A stretch of DNA of 64,000 nucleotides from Verrucomicrobiota bacterium (GCA_026397725.1 JAPLUI010000487.1:1-64000); one strand, 5' to 3'. Counted from the stretch's first letter, positions 7,472 to 16,373 are shown. The notes: generated by a model from the letters alone, not told the origin. A program made the numbers and translations.

Positions 7472-10015
7472 ATGTCCGTGCTCCTCTATTTGCTGCCACT
7501 CGGGTTGATATTCGACTTGGTCGGGTATATGCCACCGGCGCTACGTTTGTTCCTGTTGTACGGATTGCTGGCGCTGCCGCTGTGCCTGAAGCCGTCGAAG
7601 CCGGCGGGGTGGCTGGCGTTGGGACTGGGGCTGGCGATGGTACTGCGTGCGGCATTGCCGATGCCGGTGGTGGCGGAGACGGTGTTGTTGCTGCTGGTCT
7701 ATCTGGCGATTTGGACGGTCATGGCGCCGGTTCCCCGGGCGCTGCGCCTGGGGGTGGTGGCGTATGCGTTCGTGCATCTGTATTTGTTCCTGTCGCCGGT
7801 GGGGCATCCCGCCCTCGAAATGATGGCGGTGGCGGGCAACCGGGTCTCGCATTGGCTGCTGGGGATGGTGGCGAATACGGTGGTGCATCTGCTCCTGTTC
7901 CTGTTGCCGGTGGGGCATCCCGCGTTCGAAATGATGACGTCGGCGGAAACCAGCATCTCGCTATGGATCGCCGGCGAGCCCTTCCATCTGGGTCCGACCT
8001 ATCAGAATATCGGTGGCTTCCTGCTGTTTCTGGTGCTGTCGATCTTCAGTTGGGATGGCACGAAGGTGGCAGCGCTGCGCACCGCGAGTTTCGTGCTGGT
8101 CGCCGTCCTGCTCAATGCGCTCGGGGCAGCGGTGTTGATCTACCGCGTGGATTTCGCCGCCGATTTTGCCTGGACCCTCAAGTTCCGGGATGCCTTGGGG
8201 TTCGCGGAGTTGTGGCAACGCTTGCAGGGATTGGCGGTGCTGGTGTTTCCGGCATTCCTGTTCCTGGCCTATCTGATCGCTTACCTGGTGCTCCATTACG
8301 CCAAGGCGCCGCTGCCCGCCGCGGCGGAGTCCGCCCCGATGCCGGGCTGGGCCGCGCTGCGGGATGAAGTGGTGAGCGGCAAGCGGCAGCTTGCGGTGGC
8401 CGCAGTGGCGGCCTTGGCGGTACTTGCCGTGGTGCCCCCGACGGCTTGGCGGCGTCCCGCGCCCTGTGATCTCATCTTTGTGGAGCGGGGAGTGGTGAGT
8501 TTCACCAAGCCTGACTACACGCGCTACGGTGAGGCCGCCGGCGGGATGTTCGGGATGTTTCCCGAATACGCCCGCTTGTTCGGCTGCAAGGCGGAGGTGG
8601 TCAAGGATGTCCCGGCCACCCTGGACCCGGGAAAAACCCTGGTTCTAACCAATCTCGATCTGGATTTCGGCAAGGAGACGCGGGCTCGGATCTGGGACTT
8701 CGTTGACCGGGGTGGCAAGCTGTGGGTGTTGGGAGATCACACCTTCATCAAGGAAGAGAAACTTCCCGACGGTCGGCTCGCCAAAGGGATCAATCATCTC
8801 AACGAGATGCTCGCCCCGACCCATATCTCTTTCAACAACGACTCGGCGCAGTTTTTCCCGCAAGGTTGGTTCCATTCGTATCGGTTTCCGCAAGGGACGC
8901 CCTTTGCCACGCTGCGGGACGACGCCGAGAACCGGCCGGGCATTCTGGTGGGCGCGTCCCTCAAGCTGGGGGTGCCCGCGCAACCGTTGGTGGTTGGCCG
9001 CTTCGGATACTCCGATTGGGGACTGGATGCTCCCGTGGGGGATCGCGGGTATCTTGGCGATTTCAAGTATCAGCCAAGCGAGCGGCTCGGCGACTTGGTG
9101 CTGGTGGCGGGAGAAGTCCACGGTCAGGGCAAGGTCCTGGTGTTTGGCGACACCTCCAGCTTCTTCAACAACAACTTGTCGCGGTCCTTCGAGTTGCTCC
9201 GCGCCAGCCTCGGGTGGCTCGGCGAGTCTAACGGGTGGGAGTTCCCGGCCTCCGTCGCAGGGCGTTGGTTGGCGGCCGTGCTGGTGTTGGGTTTTGTCGG
9301 GTTGGCGTGCTGGTGGCGGGCGGCCCCGGTCGGCGCGGCGGCCTTGTGCGCCGCCGGCTTGGTTTCCGCCGTCTCGCACGGGACCCGGGGACTGCCACCA
9401 TTCGACCAAGGATTTGCCCGCGAGCATCTGGCGGTGCTCGATTTTTCACACCAGCCGAATGCCTCGAAGCATTCGGCCATGGAGACCGGTTTGCACGGGG
9501 TGGCCATCAACCTCCTGCGCCATGAGCTGCTGCCCATCGTCGCCAATGAGTGGGACCCGGCAACCCTCGACTTGGCCCGTTACGTGGTCATGAACGCGCC
9601 GCGGCGGCCGATTACGTCCGGCGAACGGCGCGACCTGAAGCGCTTCATGAGACGCGGGGGAACCGTGATTCTTGGTTGCGGCTTCCTGGATTCCGAGGGG
9701 TGCCACGAGTTTCTCGAACGGTTTGGCTGCCAGATCGGCAACGTGCCGCTCGGGCGCTTCTTTGATCGGTCGGCCTTGGGGCAACCGGTCTCGTTCATGA
9801 GCGCGTGGCCGATCGAAAAGGTCCCGGACGACGCCAAGGTGCTGTGCGCCTATGACCCATGGGCGCTGATGGTTTCGGTGCCGTTGGGCAAGGGCGAACT
9901 CGTGCTGATCGGCGACTCGGAATTTCTGCACAACCGGAACGTGGAGGGGCACAAGAACCACGATCCGGCAAACACCGCATTCCTCAAAACCCTCCTGGAT
10001 TCAAGCACCCGATGA
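7472..10015 (+). CDS. Polytopic membrane protein with two DUF4350/GATase-like domains
   Basis: Protein of 847 aa that I cannot assign to a named family. Residues 1-320 contain about nine or ten hydrophobic helices. Residues ~328-586 form a soluble GATase/DUF4350-like domain (IWDFVDRGGKLWVLGDHTFI; KVLVFGDTSSFFNN). Further membrane helices lie at ~591-640, and a second such domain at ~648-847 (MRRGGTVILGCGFLDSEG; ELVLIGDSEF). The G-D-S/T loops resemble the GldG/DUF4350 fold, which often lacks catalysis. The membrane part contains a 37-residue tandem duplication. The stop overlaps the next start (ATGA), so the pair is translationally coupled with its paralogue. Function unknown; an envelope complex is likely. 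Confidence 0.6.
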   Translation: MSVLLYLLPLGLIFDLVGYMPPALRLFLLYGLLALPLCLKPSKPAGWLALGLGLAMVLRAALPMPVVAETVLLLLVYLAIWTVMAPVPRALRLGVVAYAFVHLYLFLSPVGHPALEMMAVAGNRVSHWLLGMVANTVVHLLLFLLPVGHPAFEMMTSAETSISLWIAGEPFHLGPTYQNIGGFLLFLVLSIFSWDGTKVAALRTASFVLVAVLLNALGAAVLIYRVDFAADFAWTLKFRDALGFAELWQRLQGLAVLVFPAFLFLAYLIAYLVLHYAKAPLPAAAESAPMPGWAALRDEVVSGKRQLAVAAVAALAVLAVVPPTAWRRPAPCDLIFVERGVVSFTKPDYTRYGEAAGGMFGMFPEYARLFGCKAEVVKDVPATLDPGKTLVLTNLDLDFGKETRARIWDFVDRGGKLWVLGDHTFIKEEKLPDGRLAKGINHLNEMLAPTHISFNNDSAQFFPQGWFHSYRFPQGTPFATLRDDAENRPGILVGASLKLGVPAQPLVVGRFGYSDWGLDAPVGDRGYLGDFKYQPSERLGDLVLVAGEVHGQGKVLVFGDTSSFFNNNLSRSFELLRASLGWLGESNGWEFPASVAGRWLAAVLVLGFVGLACWWRAAPVGAAALCAAGLVSAVSHGTRGLPPFDQGFAREHLAVLDFSHQPNASKHSAMETGLHGVAINLLRHELLPIVANEWDPATLDLARYVVMNAPRRPITSGERRDLKRFMRRGGTVILGCGFLDSEGCHEFLERFGCQIGNVPLGRFFDRSALGQPVSFMSAWPIEKVPDDAKVLCAYDPWALMVSVPLGKGELVLIGDSEFLHNRNVEGHKNHDPANTAFLKTLLDSSTR
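7772..7993 (+). repeat. Tandem 111-bp (37-aa) duplication inside membrane domain
   Basis: The copy starting at 7772 (VHLYLFLSPVGHPALEMM) is followed exactly 111 nt later by VHLLLFLLPVGHPAFEMM. The phase is kept, so one membrane helix and its loop are duplicated in frame. The shared core is nearly identical at DNA level. Confidence 0.85.
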
Positions 10016-12438
10016 TTTTTCTCTCGATTCTGGCCAAGACCTTCGCGCTGGCACTGGTGCCGCTCCACCCGTGGCTCGCGGTGCTGTGTTGGGTGGGCGG
10101 CGCGCTGGCCGACTGGTGGGTGGCACAGCAGACCGCAGAGGGTACGGCCTGCGCCAAGGTGCTGGGAAACGTGGCCTTGCTCAACCTCGCGGCCGTGGTG
10201 CTCGGGTGGGCGGCAATGGAGGGCTGCGATTATGCGGCGATGCGCTGGAAGGATGGCATCCCGGTTCTCGCCAGTCTGGTGGGCGGCCTGCTCAGCCTCA
10301 CCGGGCTTTCGGTGGGGACCCACGGGGGGCTGGTCTATCTAACCACGATGGCCGGACCGCTGGAGTTCGCGGCGTCGATCGACCGCATGGGCTTGAAAGT
10401 GCCCTTGCTGTTGCTGGTGTTCAGCGGGGTGTGGCTGGGTTGGGCGGAAACCACGCTCCGGGACGTGCTGCGCAAGCTCGGGGTCATCGCGGGGATGCTG
10501 CTGGTGGTTACGGTCATTTGCGCGGCTTGCCAGATACTGCTTGCGGTGGGCTTGTTCGATTTCGTCGGCTACGAGAGTGAGGAGCTTCCCTTCCGTCCGT
10601 TCATGGGCGATGCGGCAGGGGCCTGGCCGGTCATGAACAAGACGGTGGGGCTCAGGGTGGCTCTGGCAGGCCTGCTGGCGGACTATGCGAAACGGGTGTT
10701 CTTATTGCTATTGTTCGATGGAGTATGGAGGTACCTCCCATTCCTGCTGGCGACCGGGGTGCTGTTCGGGCGCTTGCTGGCGCCGCCAGCCGTGCCGGTC
10801 AGTCCGCCATTCGCGTTGCCGCGAGCGCTGCGCTGGGGTGCCGCCCCACTCCTGCTGCTGCTTGCCACCATCGCCTGCTGGGAACCGCTTGGCACCCCCA
10901 AGGACGGCAAGGTCGTCATCAGCACCTATCACTCCCAGTGGTCACGCACCGACCGACCCTACGACCGCGATTGGTATGGTGCCGATTCAGGATACAACTA
11001 TGCCTGCATGAAACGGTTTTTTGAGGTCTTCTATCCGGTGGTCGAGGCGGGTGGTCCGTTGCTTGACAAGGATCTGGAAGGGGCGAGCACGCTGGTGATC
11101 TATGATCCCGACCGGCGTTTCAGCCAGGAGGAGATCAAGCTGGTCCGGAAGTTCGTCAGTGGCGGTGGCGGCCTGTTCGTGATCGGCGACCACACCAACG
11201 TGTTCGGTTCTACCTCGCACTTGAACGAGTTGTGCGAGCCGTTCGGCTTCCAATACCGGGACGACGTGCTGTTTGACCTGGACGAGGATTTTCATCAGAT
11301 GATGGATGCGCCGTGGTGGCCATCCCGGTTCTGGCACGGGATGTCGATGTTCAAGCTGCGCGGGCCCACCTCGCTCCGGCCAACCTCCGGCTGGACCCGC
11401 AGCGTCTGTCAGGTGGGGCATTCCAAAGGGGTGCGGGCGATCTACTCGGTGAACAATTTCTATCCGCCGCCACACGACGATCCCAAGATGAAGACGGGAA
11501 CTTTCTGTGTGAGTGCCGCCTCGCGTTATGGGCAGGGGCGGGTGATGGCCTGGGGCGACAGCACGGTTTTTTCCAACTTCGAGATTTTCTATCCGGGCAA
11601 ATACGAGTACTTGCTGAACTCGCTGGACTGGCTCAACCATCGGGACGGCATGCTGCCGGCCCTAGGTCGGAGGATCGCGGCCCTGGTCCTGGTGGCCGGA
11701 GTTGCGGGGTTTCTCCTGCGTCGGCGCGAGCCGCGGGTCTGGCTGGTCACGGCGGTGCTGCTGGTCGCGGTGCTGGGCGTGGCACGGCTGGCAAGCTCGT
11801 TAGCGGAACAAGAGCAGGCCGCATTTCCCAAGCCGATGCGGCCGAGCGAGTGGGTCGTGTTTGCCGCGCACGCCCCGGATCCGGGGCACAACCTGCGGGG
11901 CTTCGTCAGCAACGAACCCTACGACCAGCGCTACGAGGTGTTCATCCAGTGGGTCTTGCGCACCGGGGCATATCCCGGATTCCAATTGTTAGATAAGGGG
12001 CTCCGCAACGGCCTGTATGACCACCTGCGTGAGGCGGATTCGAGCACCACCGCCCTGGCCCTGATCGTCCGCAAGACGGACGACCTCCCGCAGTTGGACG
12101 AATTGAGGGCGATTCCCCTGCGGGCGAAGGATCCGCTGCTCCTCATGTTCGCCTCGACGATTCCCGCAGCGCAAGCCGAGGCAAGCATCAAACGCTCCGG
12201 GCTCGTGAAAAACGCCGAAGCCTTGGCGCAGATCGCCGGCGCATGGCCGAACGGAGAGGTGGTGATCCGCGATGGCGAACGGCGCGTGATGGTGCTTGCC
12301 GGTGCCGAGCGCTTCAGCGATCAGGCGATGGGGATTTCCGAAAAGGTGGTGCCCGACGCGGGACAGCGGGTTCTTTTCAACCAAGCCTTCGGCCTCATCG
12401 ACCGCTTGTTCGGACGGGTTGCCAGCGGGGGAAAATGA
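10012..12438 (+). CDS. Paralogous membrane protein with two GATase-like domains
   Basis: Protein of 808 aa starting at the ATGA overlap with the upstream gene; the track start at 9859 lies inside that gene and is wrong. The architecture repeats that of its neighbour. A polytopic membrane region covers ~1-289. A DUF4350/GATase-like domain follows at ~298-543 (VSGGGGLFVIGDHTNVFGST; RVMAWGDSTVFSNF), then more membrane helices at ~546-600 and a second soluble domain at ~612-808. Sequence identity between the two is low outside the GDH/GDS loops, so the duplication is old. They probably form a heteromeric membrane complex. The family resemblance is to GldG-like subunits, but no permease or ATPase is encoded beside them. 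Confidence 0.6.
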   Translation: MIFLSILAKTFALALVPLHPWLAVLCWVGGALADWWVAQQTAEGTACAKVLGNVALLNLAAVVLGWAAMEGCDYAAMRWKDGIPVLASLVGGLLSLTGLSVGTHGGLVYLTTMAGPLEFAASIDRMGLKVPLLLLVFSGVWLGWAETTLRDVLRKLGVIAGMLLVVTVICAACQILLAVGLFDFVGYESEELPFRPFMGDAAGAWPVMNKTVGLRVALAGLLADYAKRVFLLLLFDGVWRYLPFLLATGVLFGRLLAPPAVPVSPPFALPRALRWGAAPLLLLLATIACWEPLGTPKDGKVVISTYHSQWSRTDRPYDRDWYGADSGYNYACMKRFFEVFYPVVEAGGPLLDKDLEGASTLVIYDPDRRFSQEEIKLVRKFVSGGGGLFVIGDHTNVFGSTSHLNELCEPFGFQYRDDVLFDLDEDFHQMMDAPWWPSRFWHGMSMFKLRGPTSLRPTSGWTRSVCQVGHSKGVRAIYSVNNFYPPPHDDPKMKTGTFCVSAASRYGQGRVMAWGDSTVFSNFEIFYPGKYEYLLNSLDWLNHRDGMLPALGRRIAALVLVAGVAGFLLRRREPRVWLVTAVLLVAVLGVARLASSLAEQEQAAFPKPMRPSEWVVFAAHAPDPGHNLRGFVSNEPYDQRYEVFIQWVLRTGAYPGFQLLDKGLRNGLYDHLREADSSTTALALIVRKTDDLPQLDELRAIPLRAKDPLLLMFASTIPAAQAEASIKRSGLVKNAEALAQIAGAWPNGEVVIRDGERRVMVLAGAERFSDQAMGISEKVVPDAGQRVLFNQAFGLIDRLFGRVASGGK

Positions 12439-12473
12439 GCTAAATTGAATCCAAACCACGTAGATTCAAATCG

Positions 12474-13505
12474 ATGTCAATGAAAACCAAAGGAATGCAG
12501 GCGCTCGCTCCCGCCATGGTATGGCTGGTGCCGGCGGCAGTGGCCGGGGTGGCGATGGTGGCGGTGATCAGCTACATCCGCTCCGAGGAAACGCATGCCG
12601 CAAGCGGCTCGCCGCTCTACGGCCAGGCAGTGCGGGAGGCCATTGATGGGCTCAAGAATCCCGGCGCAAAGCCGGTCGCCGCCAGGCCGCCCCTGCCGGC
12701 AGGGCTCTCGGCAGCCGAGGTCTATTGGTGCGAGCAATGCAAAGCCTACCACAAAGGTCAGCCCGGCCAGGCCCAGCCTGCGGCTGCGACTCCGGCACCG
12801 GTCGCGGGAGCTGCGGCGACGCCGATAGCGCAGCCGGACAGCCCGATCCCGCCACTCCCGGCAGGTCTTGCTGCGGCTGACTACTACTGGTGCGCAAACT
12901 GCAAGACCTATCACAAACGCCAAGCTGCCGAGGGCCAGCCTGCTGACGCGGCACCTCCTCCGCTCGCAGGGCACTCCGCGCCGCCCGCGGCGGTGACCCA
13001 GCCGGCCGCCACCATCCCGCCACTCCCGGCAGGTTTTGCGGCGGACGATTACTACTGGTGCCCGAGCTGCAAGGCCTATCACCAGCGCCAACCCGCGGCA
13101 CCGGTCCCCGCAAGCGGGACGGCACCCGTTGTCCCGGCACCCGTTGCACCCGTTGTCCCGGCACCCGTTGCCCCGGCACCCGTTGCCCCGACGCCCGTTG
13201 TCCCGGCACCCGTTGTCCCGACGCCCGTTGCGCCGGCGCCCGTTGCGCCCGTACCTGCCGCGCCGGCAGCAGAGGCTGCTCCGCTTGTACCTGCCACTCC
13301 CGCTGCGCCTGTTGCACCTGTTGCGCAGCCACCCGCAGCGCCCGTTACACCTGCGCCACCCGGCACGCCCGTTACACCTGTTGCGCAGCCACCCGCAGCG
13401 CCCGTTACACCTGCGCCACCCGGCACGCCACCCGTTGCGCAGCCACCCGGCACGCCCGTTACACCCGCGCCCGCGCCACCCGCCGCGCCCGTTCAGAATT
13501 CCTGA
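12474..13505 (+). CDS. Membrane-anchored protein with three CxxCxxxH modules and Pro/Ala stalk
   Basis: Unrecognised protein of 343 aa; the start may be 12474 or 12480. A single N-terminal membrane helix (~15-36) is followed by three copies of a ~55-aa module of the form PPLPAGLAAADYYWCANCKT-YHK. Each has C-x2-C-x3-H, so metal binding is plausible; it is not the CxxCH haem motif. From ~215 onward the chain is almost only Pro, Ala and Val in VPAPVAP-type repeats, a rigid stalk. It lies 35 nt after the second GATase-like membrane protein and probably shares its operon. The modules may sit outside the membrane as a redox, zinc or docking element; this is inference. Confidence 0.6.
   Translation: MSMKTKGMQALAPAMVWLVPAAVAGVAMVAVISYIRSEETHAASGSPLYGQAVREAIDGLKNPGAKPVAARPPLPAGLSAAEVYWCEQCKAYHKGQPGQAQPAAATPAPVAGAAATPIAQPDSPIPPLPAGLAAADYYWCANCKTYHKRQAAEGQPADAAPPPLAGHSAPPAAVTQPAATIPPLPAGFAADDYYWCPSCKAYHQRQPAAPVPASGTAPVVPAPVAPVVPAPVAPAPVAPTPVVPAPVVPTPVAPAPVAPVPAAPAAEAAPLVPATPAAPVAPVAQPPAAPVTPAPPGTPVTPVAQPPAAPVTPAPPGTPPVAQPPGTPVTPAPAPPAAPVQNS
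13321..13439 (+). repeat. Exact 59-bp direct repeat in Pro/Ala stalk
   Basis: 13321-13379 is repeated at 13381-13439 with a 60-bp period, within wider cccgttg-type repeats (about 13120-13500). The phase is kept, so stalk length can change by 20 residues without a frameshift. Confidence 0.85.
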
Positions 13506-13563
13506 ACTCGGCCTTGAATTGGCGGAGCATAGGCCACTCCGATATCATCGAAATGTGCCCTGT

Positions 13564-13583
13564 CATTTTCCACCGGGAAAATG
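13564..13583. terminator. Stem-loop between convergent genes
   Basis: CATTTTCC-ACCG-GGAAAATG is a perfect 8-bp stem with a 4-nt loop. It lies between the end of the CxxC protein gene and the end of the response regulator gene, and could terminate in either direction. Confidence 0.5.
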
Positions 13584-13599
13584 GCGCCGTGAGGTTGAA

Positions 13600-13680
13600 T
13601 GTTCAGTCCGCCCTGATTTTTGGCCATTGGACATTCAGTCCGCAGATTTCAACATCCAACATCCGATATCCAATGCTCGG
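13600..13680. repeat. ATTCAACATCCAACATCC-type low-complexity repeat
   Basis: A run of degenerate heptamers and octamers (TTTCAACATCCAACATCCGA) reading FNIQHP-like on one strand. A second patch of the same type, inverted, lies at about 34185-34215 (GAATGTTGAATGCTGGATGT). It sits in intergenic DNA both times and does not look coding. Confidence 0.6.
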
Positions 13681-13700
13681 GACGCCATGGGCTGCTGACC

Positions 13701-14330
13701 TCACTCGACGAGTTTGTTGTTGATGGCGTAGCGCGTCAGATCGGCATTGGTGCGCATATTCATCTTCTCGAGGATGCGCGTGCGGTAGGTAGAGACGGTG
13801 TTGACGCTGAGGCACAGTTCGCCCGCACTCTCTTTGACCGTTTTGCCAGCACCGATGAGCCGGAGAAGCTCAAACTCCCGATTGGACAATCGCTCGTGCA
13901 ACTGGTGGCCCTCGGCGTCGCCCAGCACGGCCGCCAACTGTTCCGCCAGCACGCTGCTGACGTAACGGCCGCCCGCGAGAATGCGCCCGATGGCTCGGAT
14001 CAGTTCGGCACCCGCACTGGCCTTGGTCAGGTAGCCGCTCGCGCCGGCCCGAAACGCTCGCACGGCGAACTGCGGTTCCTCGAACATGCTCAAGATCAAC
14101 ACCGGAATCATGGGGAGTTGCGCCCGGATCTCCTTGAGCACGTCCAAGCCGCCGCGGCCAGGCATGGAAATGTCGAGAATGACGATGTCCCATGGGTGGC
14201 TGAGTGCTCTCTCAAGGGCCTGCTGGCAGGTCTCGGCCTCGCCGAACTCTGTCTCCGGGTATGCCTGCGCCAGCAGTAGCTTGAGCCCGCTGCGCAATAT
14301 CGCGTGATCGTCTGCCAGTAGTATTCTCAT
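13701..14330 (-). CDS. NarL/FixJ-type response regulator
   Basis: Two-component output protein of 209 aa. The receiver domain (~1-120) has the acidic pocket LLADDH, the phosphoacceptor Asp in IVILDISMPG and the Lys in GYLTKAS. A LuxR-type helix-turn-helix lies at ~145-205 (LSNREFELLRLIGAGKTVKE; LCLSVNTVSTYRTRILEKMN). The ATG at 14330 overlaps the stop of the kinase gene (ATGA), which fixes the start and implies coupled translation. Target genes are unknown. Confidence 0.92.
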   Translation of the reverse strand: MRILLADDHAILRSGLKLLLAQAYPETEFGEAETCQQALERALSHPWDIVILDISMPGRGGLDVLKEIRAQLPMIPVLILSMFEEPQFAVRAFRAGASGYLTKASAGAELIRAIGRILAGGRYVSSVLAEQLAAVLGDAEGHQLHERLSNREFELLRLIGAGKTVKESAGELCLSVNTVSTYRTRILEKMNMRTNADLTRYAINNKLVE

Positions 14331-15415
14331 GAGCAATCTCCGGGTTCTGCACTCCGTGTGGTACTGGGAATCCGTACCCGCACCTTCACGGCGGCTCCCT
14401 TGCCAGGTGCGTTGAGAAATTCCACCGTGCCGCCAAACGCGCCGATGCGCTCGCGCATGCCGAGCAGCCCGAGCGACTGCGGCCCGGAGTGGACCTGCGG
14501 GGCGAACCCCCGTCCGTTATCCTGAATGTCCAGTTCCACCTCACTGCCGACGATGGCCAGCCTGACCTCCACCTGCGTCGCCTGCGCGTGCCGGATCACG
14601 TTGGTCAGCGCCTCCTGCACAATCCGAAACAGAGTCAACGCGAAGTCCTGATCCAGCTCAACATCACCCTCAGGCAACACCAGCGTCCCAAGCATGCCCG
14701 TGCGTTTTGCGGTATCCTCCACCTGCCACTCGATGGCCGCCACCAAGCCCAGATTGTACAAGACACTCGGCCGCAACGCGGCACAAATCGTCTGCGTCTG
14801 TTCGGTCAGGCGTTCGACCAGCGGCACCATGGCCACGATCCGGTCGGTCAACCGTGCAAGATCGGGTGCCTTGGCGGACTGCAGATGGCGGTCCATCCAC
14901 ATCAAATCGATTTGCAGGGCGGTCAAATGCTGCCCGAAATAGTCGTGCAGTTCGCGGGAGAGGATTGCCCGCTCTTCTTCGCGCACGGCTTGCAGGCGAG
15001 CCATCAGGACGCGCAGGTCGGCGGCGGACTGGCGCAAGGCCTCCTCCGCCAGCTTGCGCATCAGGGCCTCACCGAGGTGTGCGGCGACACCTTCCAGGTG
15101 TTCAACCGTTTCGAGGGTGAAACGTCCTTTGCGCCGGTCGTTGAGCTGAATCAGGCCGCCCACATTGTCGATGTTTCGAATCGGCACCAAGGCCACCGAG
15201 GCATAGCCGTGATTGATGCACTGGGTGCGTGGCCTCAACCCGGGATTCTGCGCGGGCGGAAGGTCGAGCAGCGCAAAGGAATCGTTGGTCCAGTGGCTGC
15301 CCCCCCCGCGTGGATGGCGGGTTGGAGGAGTCGGACTGTCCGGAGATGACCAGCCCACAGGTACATTCCAGACAAGGCTTGCCGTCTTGGTCCCCGCACA
15401 GTCCCCGCTCCGCAC
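14327..15415 (-). CDS. Hybrid sensor kinase, 3' part after frameshift (GAF-HisKA_3-HATPase)
   Basis: Downstream half of a kinase that phosphorylates the coupled response regulator. It holds the end of a GAF domain (VALVPIRNIDNVGGLIQLND), a NarX-type dimerisation and phosphoacceptor helix (LSRELHDYFGQHLTALQIDL) and a HATPase_c domain (LDIQDNGRGFAP; GLLGMRERIG). Only residues downstream of about 15307 belong to the kinase; the track start at 15415 is a by-product of the shifted frame. The upstream half is in another frame, and the two frames meet at a C8 tract (15300-15307). Seven C would restore one continuous protein. Confidence 0.85.
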   Translation of the reverse strand: MRSGDCAGTKTASLVWNVPVGWSSPDSPTPPTRHPRGGGSHWTNDSFALLDLPPAQNPGLRPRTQCINHGYASVALVPIRNIDNVGGLIQLNDRRKGRFTLETVEHLEGVAAHLGEALMRKLAEEALRQSAADLRVLMARLQAVREEERAILSRELHDYFGQHLTALQIDLMWMDRHLQSAKAPDLARLTDRIVAMVPLVERLTEQTQTICAALRPSVLYNLGLVAAIEWQVEDTAKRTGMLGTLVLPEGDVELDQDFALTLFRIVQEALTNVIRHAQATQVEVRLAIVGSEVELDIQDNGRGFAPQVHSGPQSLGLLGMRERIGAFGGTVEFLNAPGKGAAVKVRVRIPSTTRSAEPGDCS

Positions 15416-16373
15416 CGCTCCCGAGCAGGGTGTTTTCCGTCAGCAGGAAATCCTTGGAGAAGCCTTCCTGGGCGAAATACGGGAAGTCCTCCCCGTCCTG
15501 CAGGCGAATGCCCACGGCATCGACCCCGGTTCGCGCCTTCAAGGTGCTGACAACGCGCTGAATCAAATCCTGCAGAGGTTCCGGCTTCTGGAGGAGTTGT
15601 AGAATTTCGCTCTCCATGTTGCGATAGACCTCCAGCCACTTGCGCTTGGTGATGTCGCGCAGGAAAGTCACCACGCGCCCGCCCTCGATGGGCCGGTACT
15701 TGATGCTGACTTCGACGTCAAAATGGCTGCCATCCTTGCGGCAGTGCGTGGATTCAAAACGATCTTCGCCCTGCTCGATGAGCTGCTGGATCCGGGCGAC
15801 GACGTTAGCAGCCGTCTCGTCGGCTTCGAGGTCGCTGACGCGCATGCTCAGCAATTCCGCCACGCTGTAGCCGCTCATCTGACAATAGGCCGCATTGACT
15901 TCCAGCAGCCGTCCCTGCACGTCCACCAGCCAGAAGCCGTCCATGGCCGTCTCGATGATGGTCCGGTGCCGCTCCTCGCTTTCCCGGATGCTACGCTCAG
16001 CCTGATGCTTGTAGAGCGCAATCTCGATGACGATTCTGAGTTCGCGATCCTCGAAGGGTTTGAGGATATAGCCATAAGGCTCGGCCTCCTTGGCACGCTG
16101 GAACGTTATCCCCTCACCATAGGCGGTCAGAAACACGACCGGCAGCCGCAGGGCGCTGCGCAGCTCCTGGGCCGCCGTGATGCCGTCCGTCGCGCCTTGC
16201 AGGTGAATGTCCATCAACACCAGATCCGGCAGGATCTCGGCGGCCAGGGCGAGGGCTTGTTCGCCATTGGGGACGGCGCCGAGCACGTGGTATCCCAAAT
16301 GAGTTAGGCGGACGGCGAGATCTGCTGCCACGATGGCTTCGTCTTCGACAATCAGAATGCGTGACTGGTTCAT
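15102..16373 (-). CDS. Hybrid sensor kinase, 5' part before frameshift (REC-PAS-GAF)
   Basis: Upstream half of the same kinase. It begins with a CheY-like receiver (~1-120: ILIVEDEAIV; DLVLMDIHLQ; GYILKPF), then a PAS domain with PAC (~135-260: MDGFWLVDVQGRLLEVNAAY; VSIKYRPIEGGRVVTFLRDI), then the start of a GAF domain. True homology stops at about 15308 in the poly-C tract; the last ~65 codons to 15102 are out of frame. Met at 16373 is preferred to 16415 because the receiver starts right there, though 16415 is possible. Upstream lies a short palindrome at 16536. Confidence 0.85.
   Translation of the reverse strand: MNQSRILIVEDEAIVAADLAVRLTHLGYHVLGAVPNGEQALALAAEILPDLVLMDIHLQGATDGITAAQELRSALRLPVVFLTAYGEGITFQRAKEAEPYGYILKPFEDRELRIVIEIALYKHQAERSIRESEERHRTIIETAMDGFWLVDVQGRLLEVNAAYCQMSGYSVAELLSMRVSDLEADETAANVVARIQQLIEQGEDRFESTHCRKDGSHFDVEVSIKYRPIEGGRVVTFLRDITKRKWLEVYRNMESEILQLLQKPEPLQDLIQRVVSTLKARTGVDAVGIRLQDGEDFPYFAQEGFSKDFLLTENTLLGSGAERGLCGDQDGKPCLECTCGLVISGQSDSSNPPSTRGGQPLDQRFLCAARPSARAESRVEATHPVHQSRLCLGGLGADSKHRQCGRPDSAQRPAQRTFHPRNG

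Noticed and set aside
9859-10011. Upstream start of the 808-aa membrane protein given by the ORF track
   Set aside because: It lies inside the preceding gene; the ATGA overlap at 10012 and the membrane helix that starts there are the better start.
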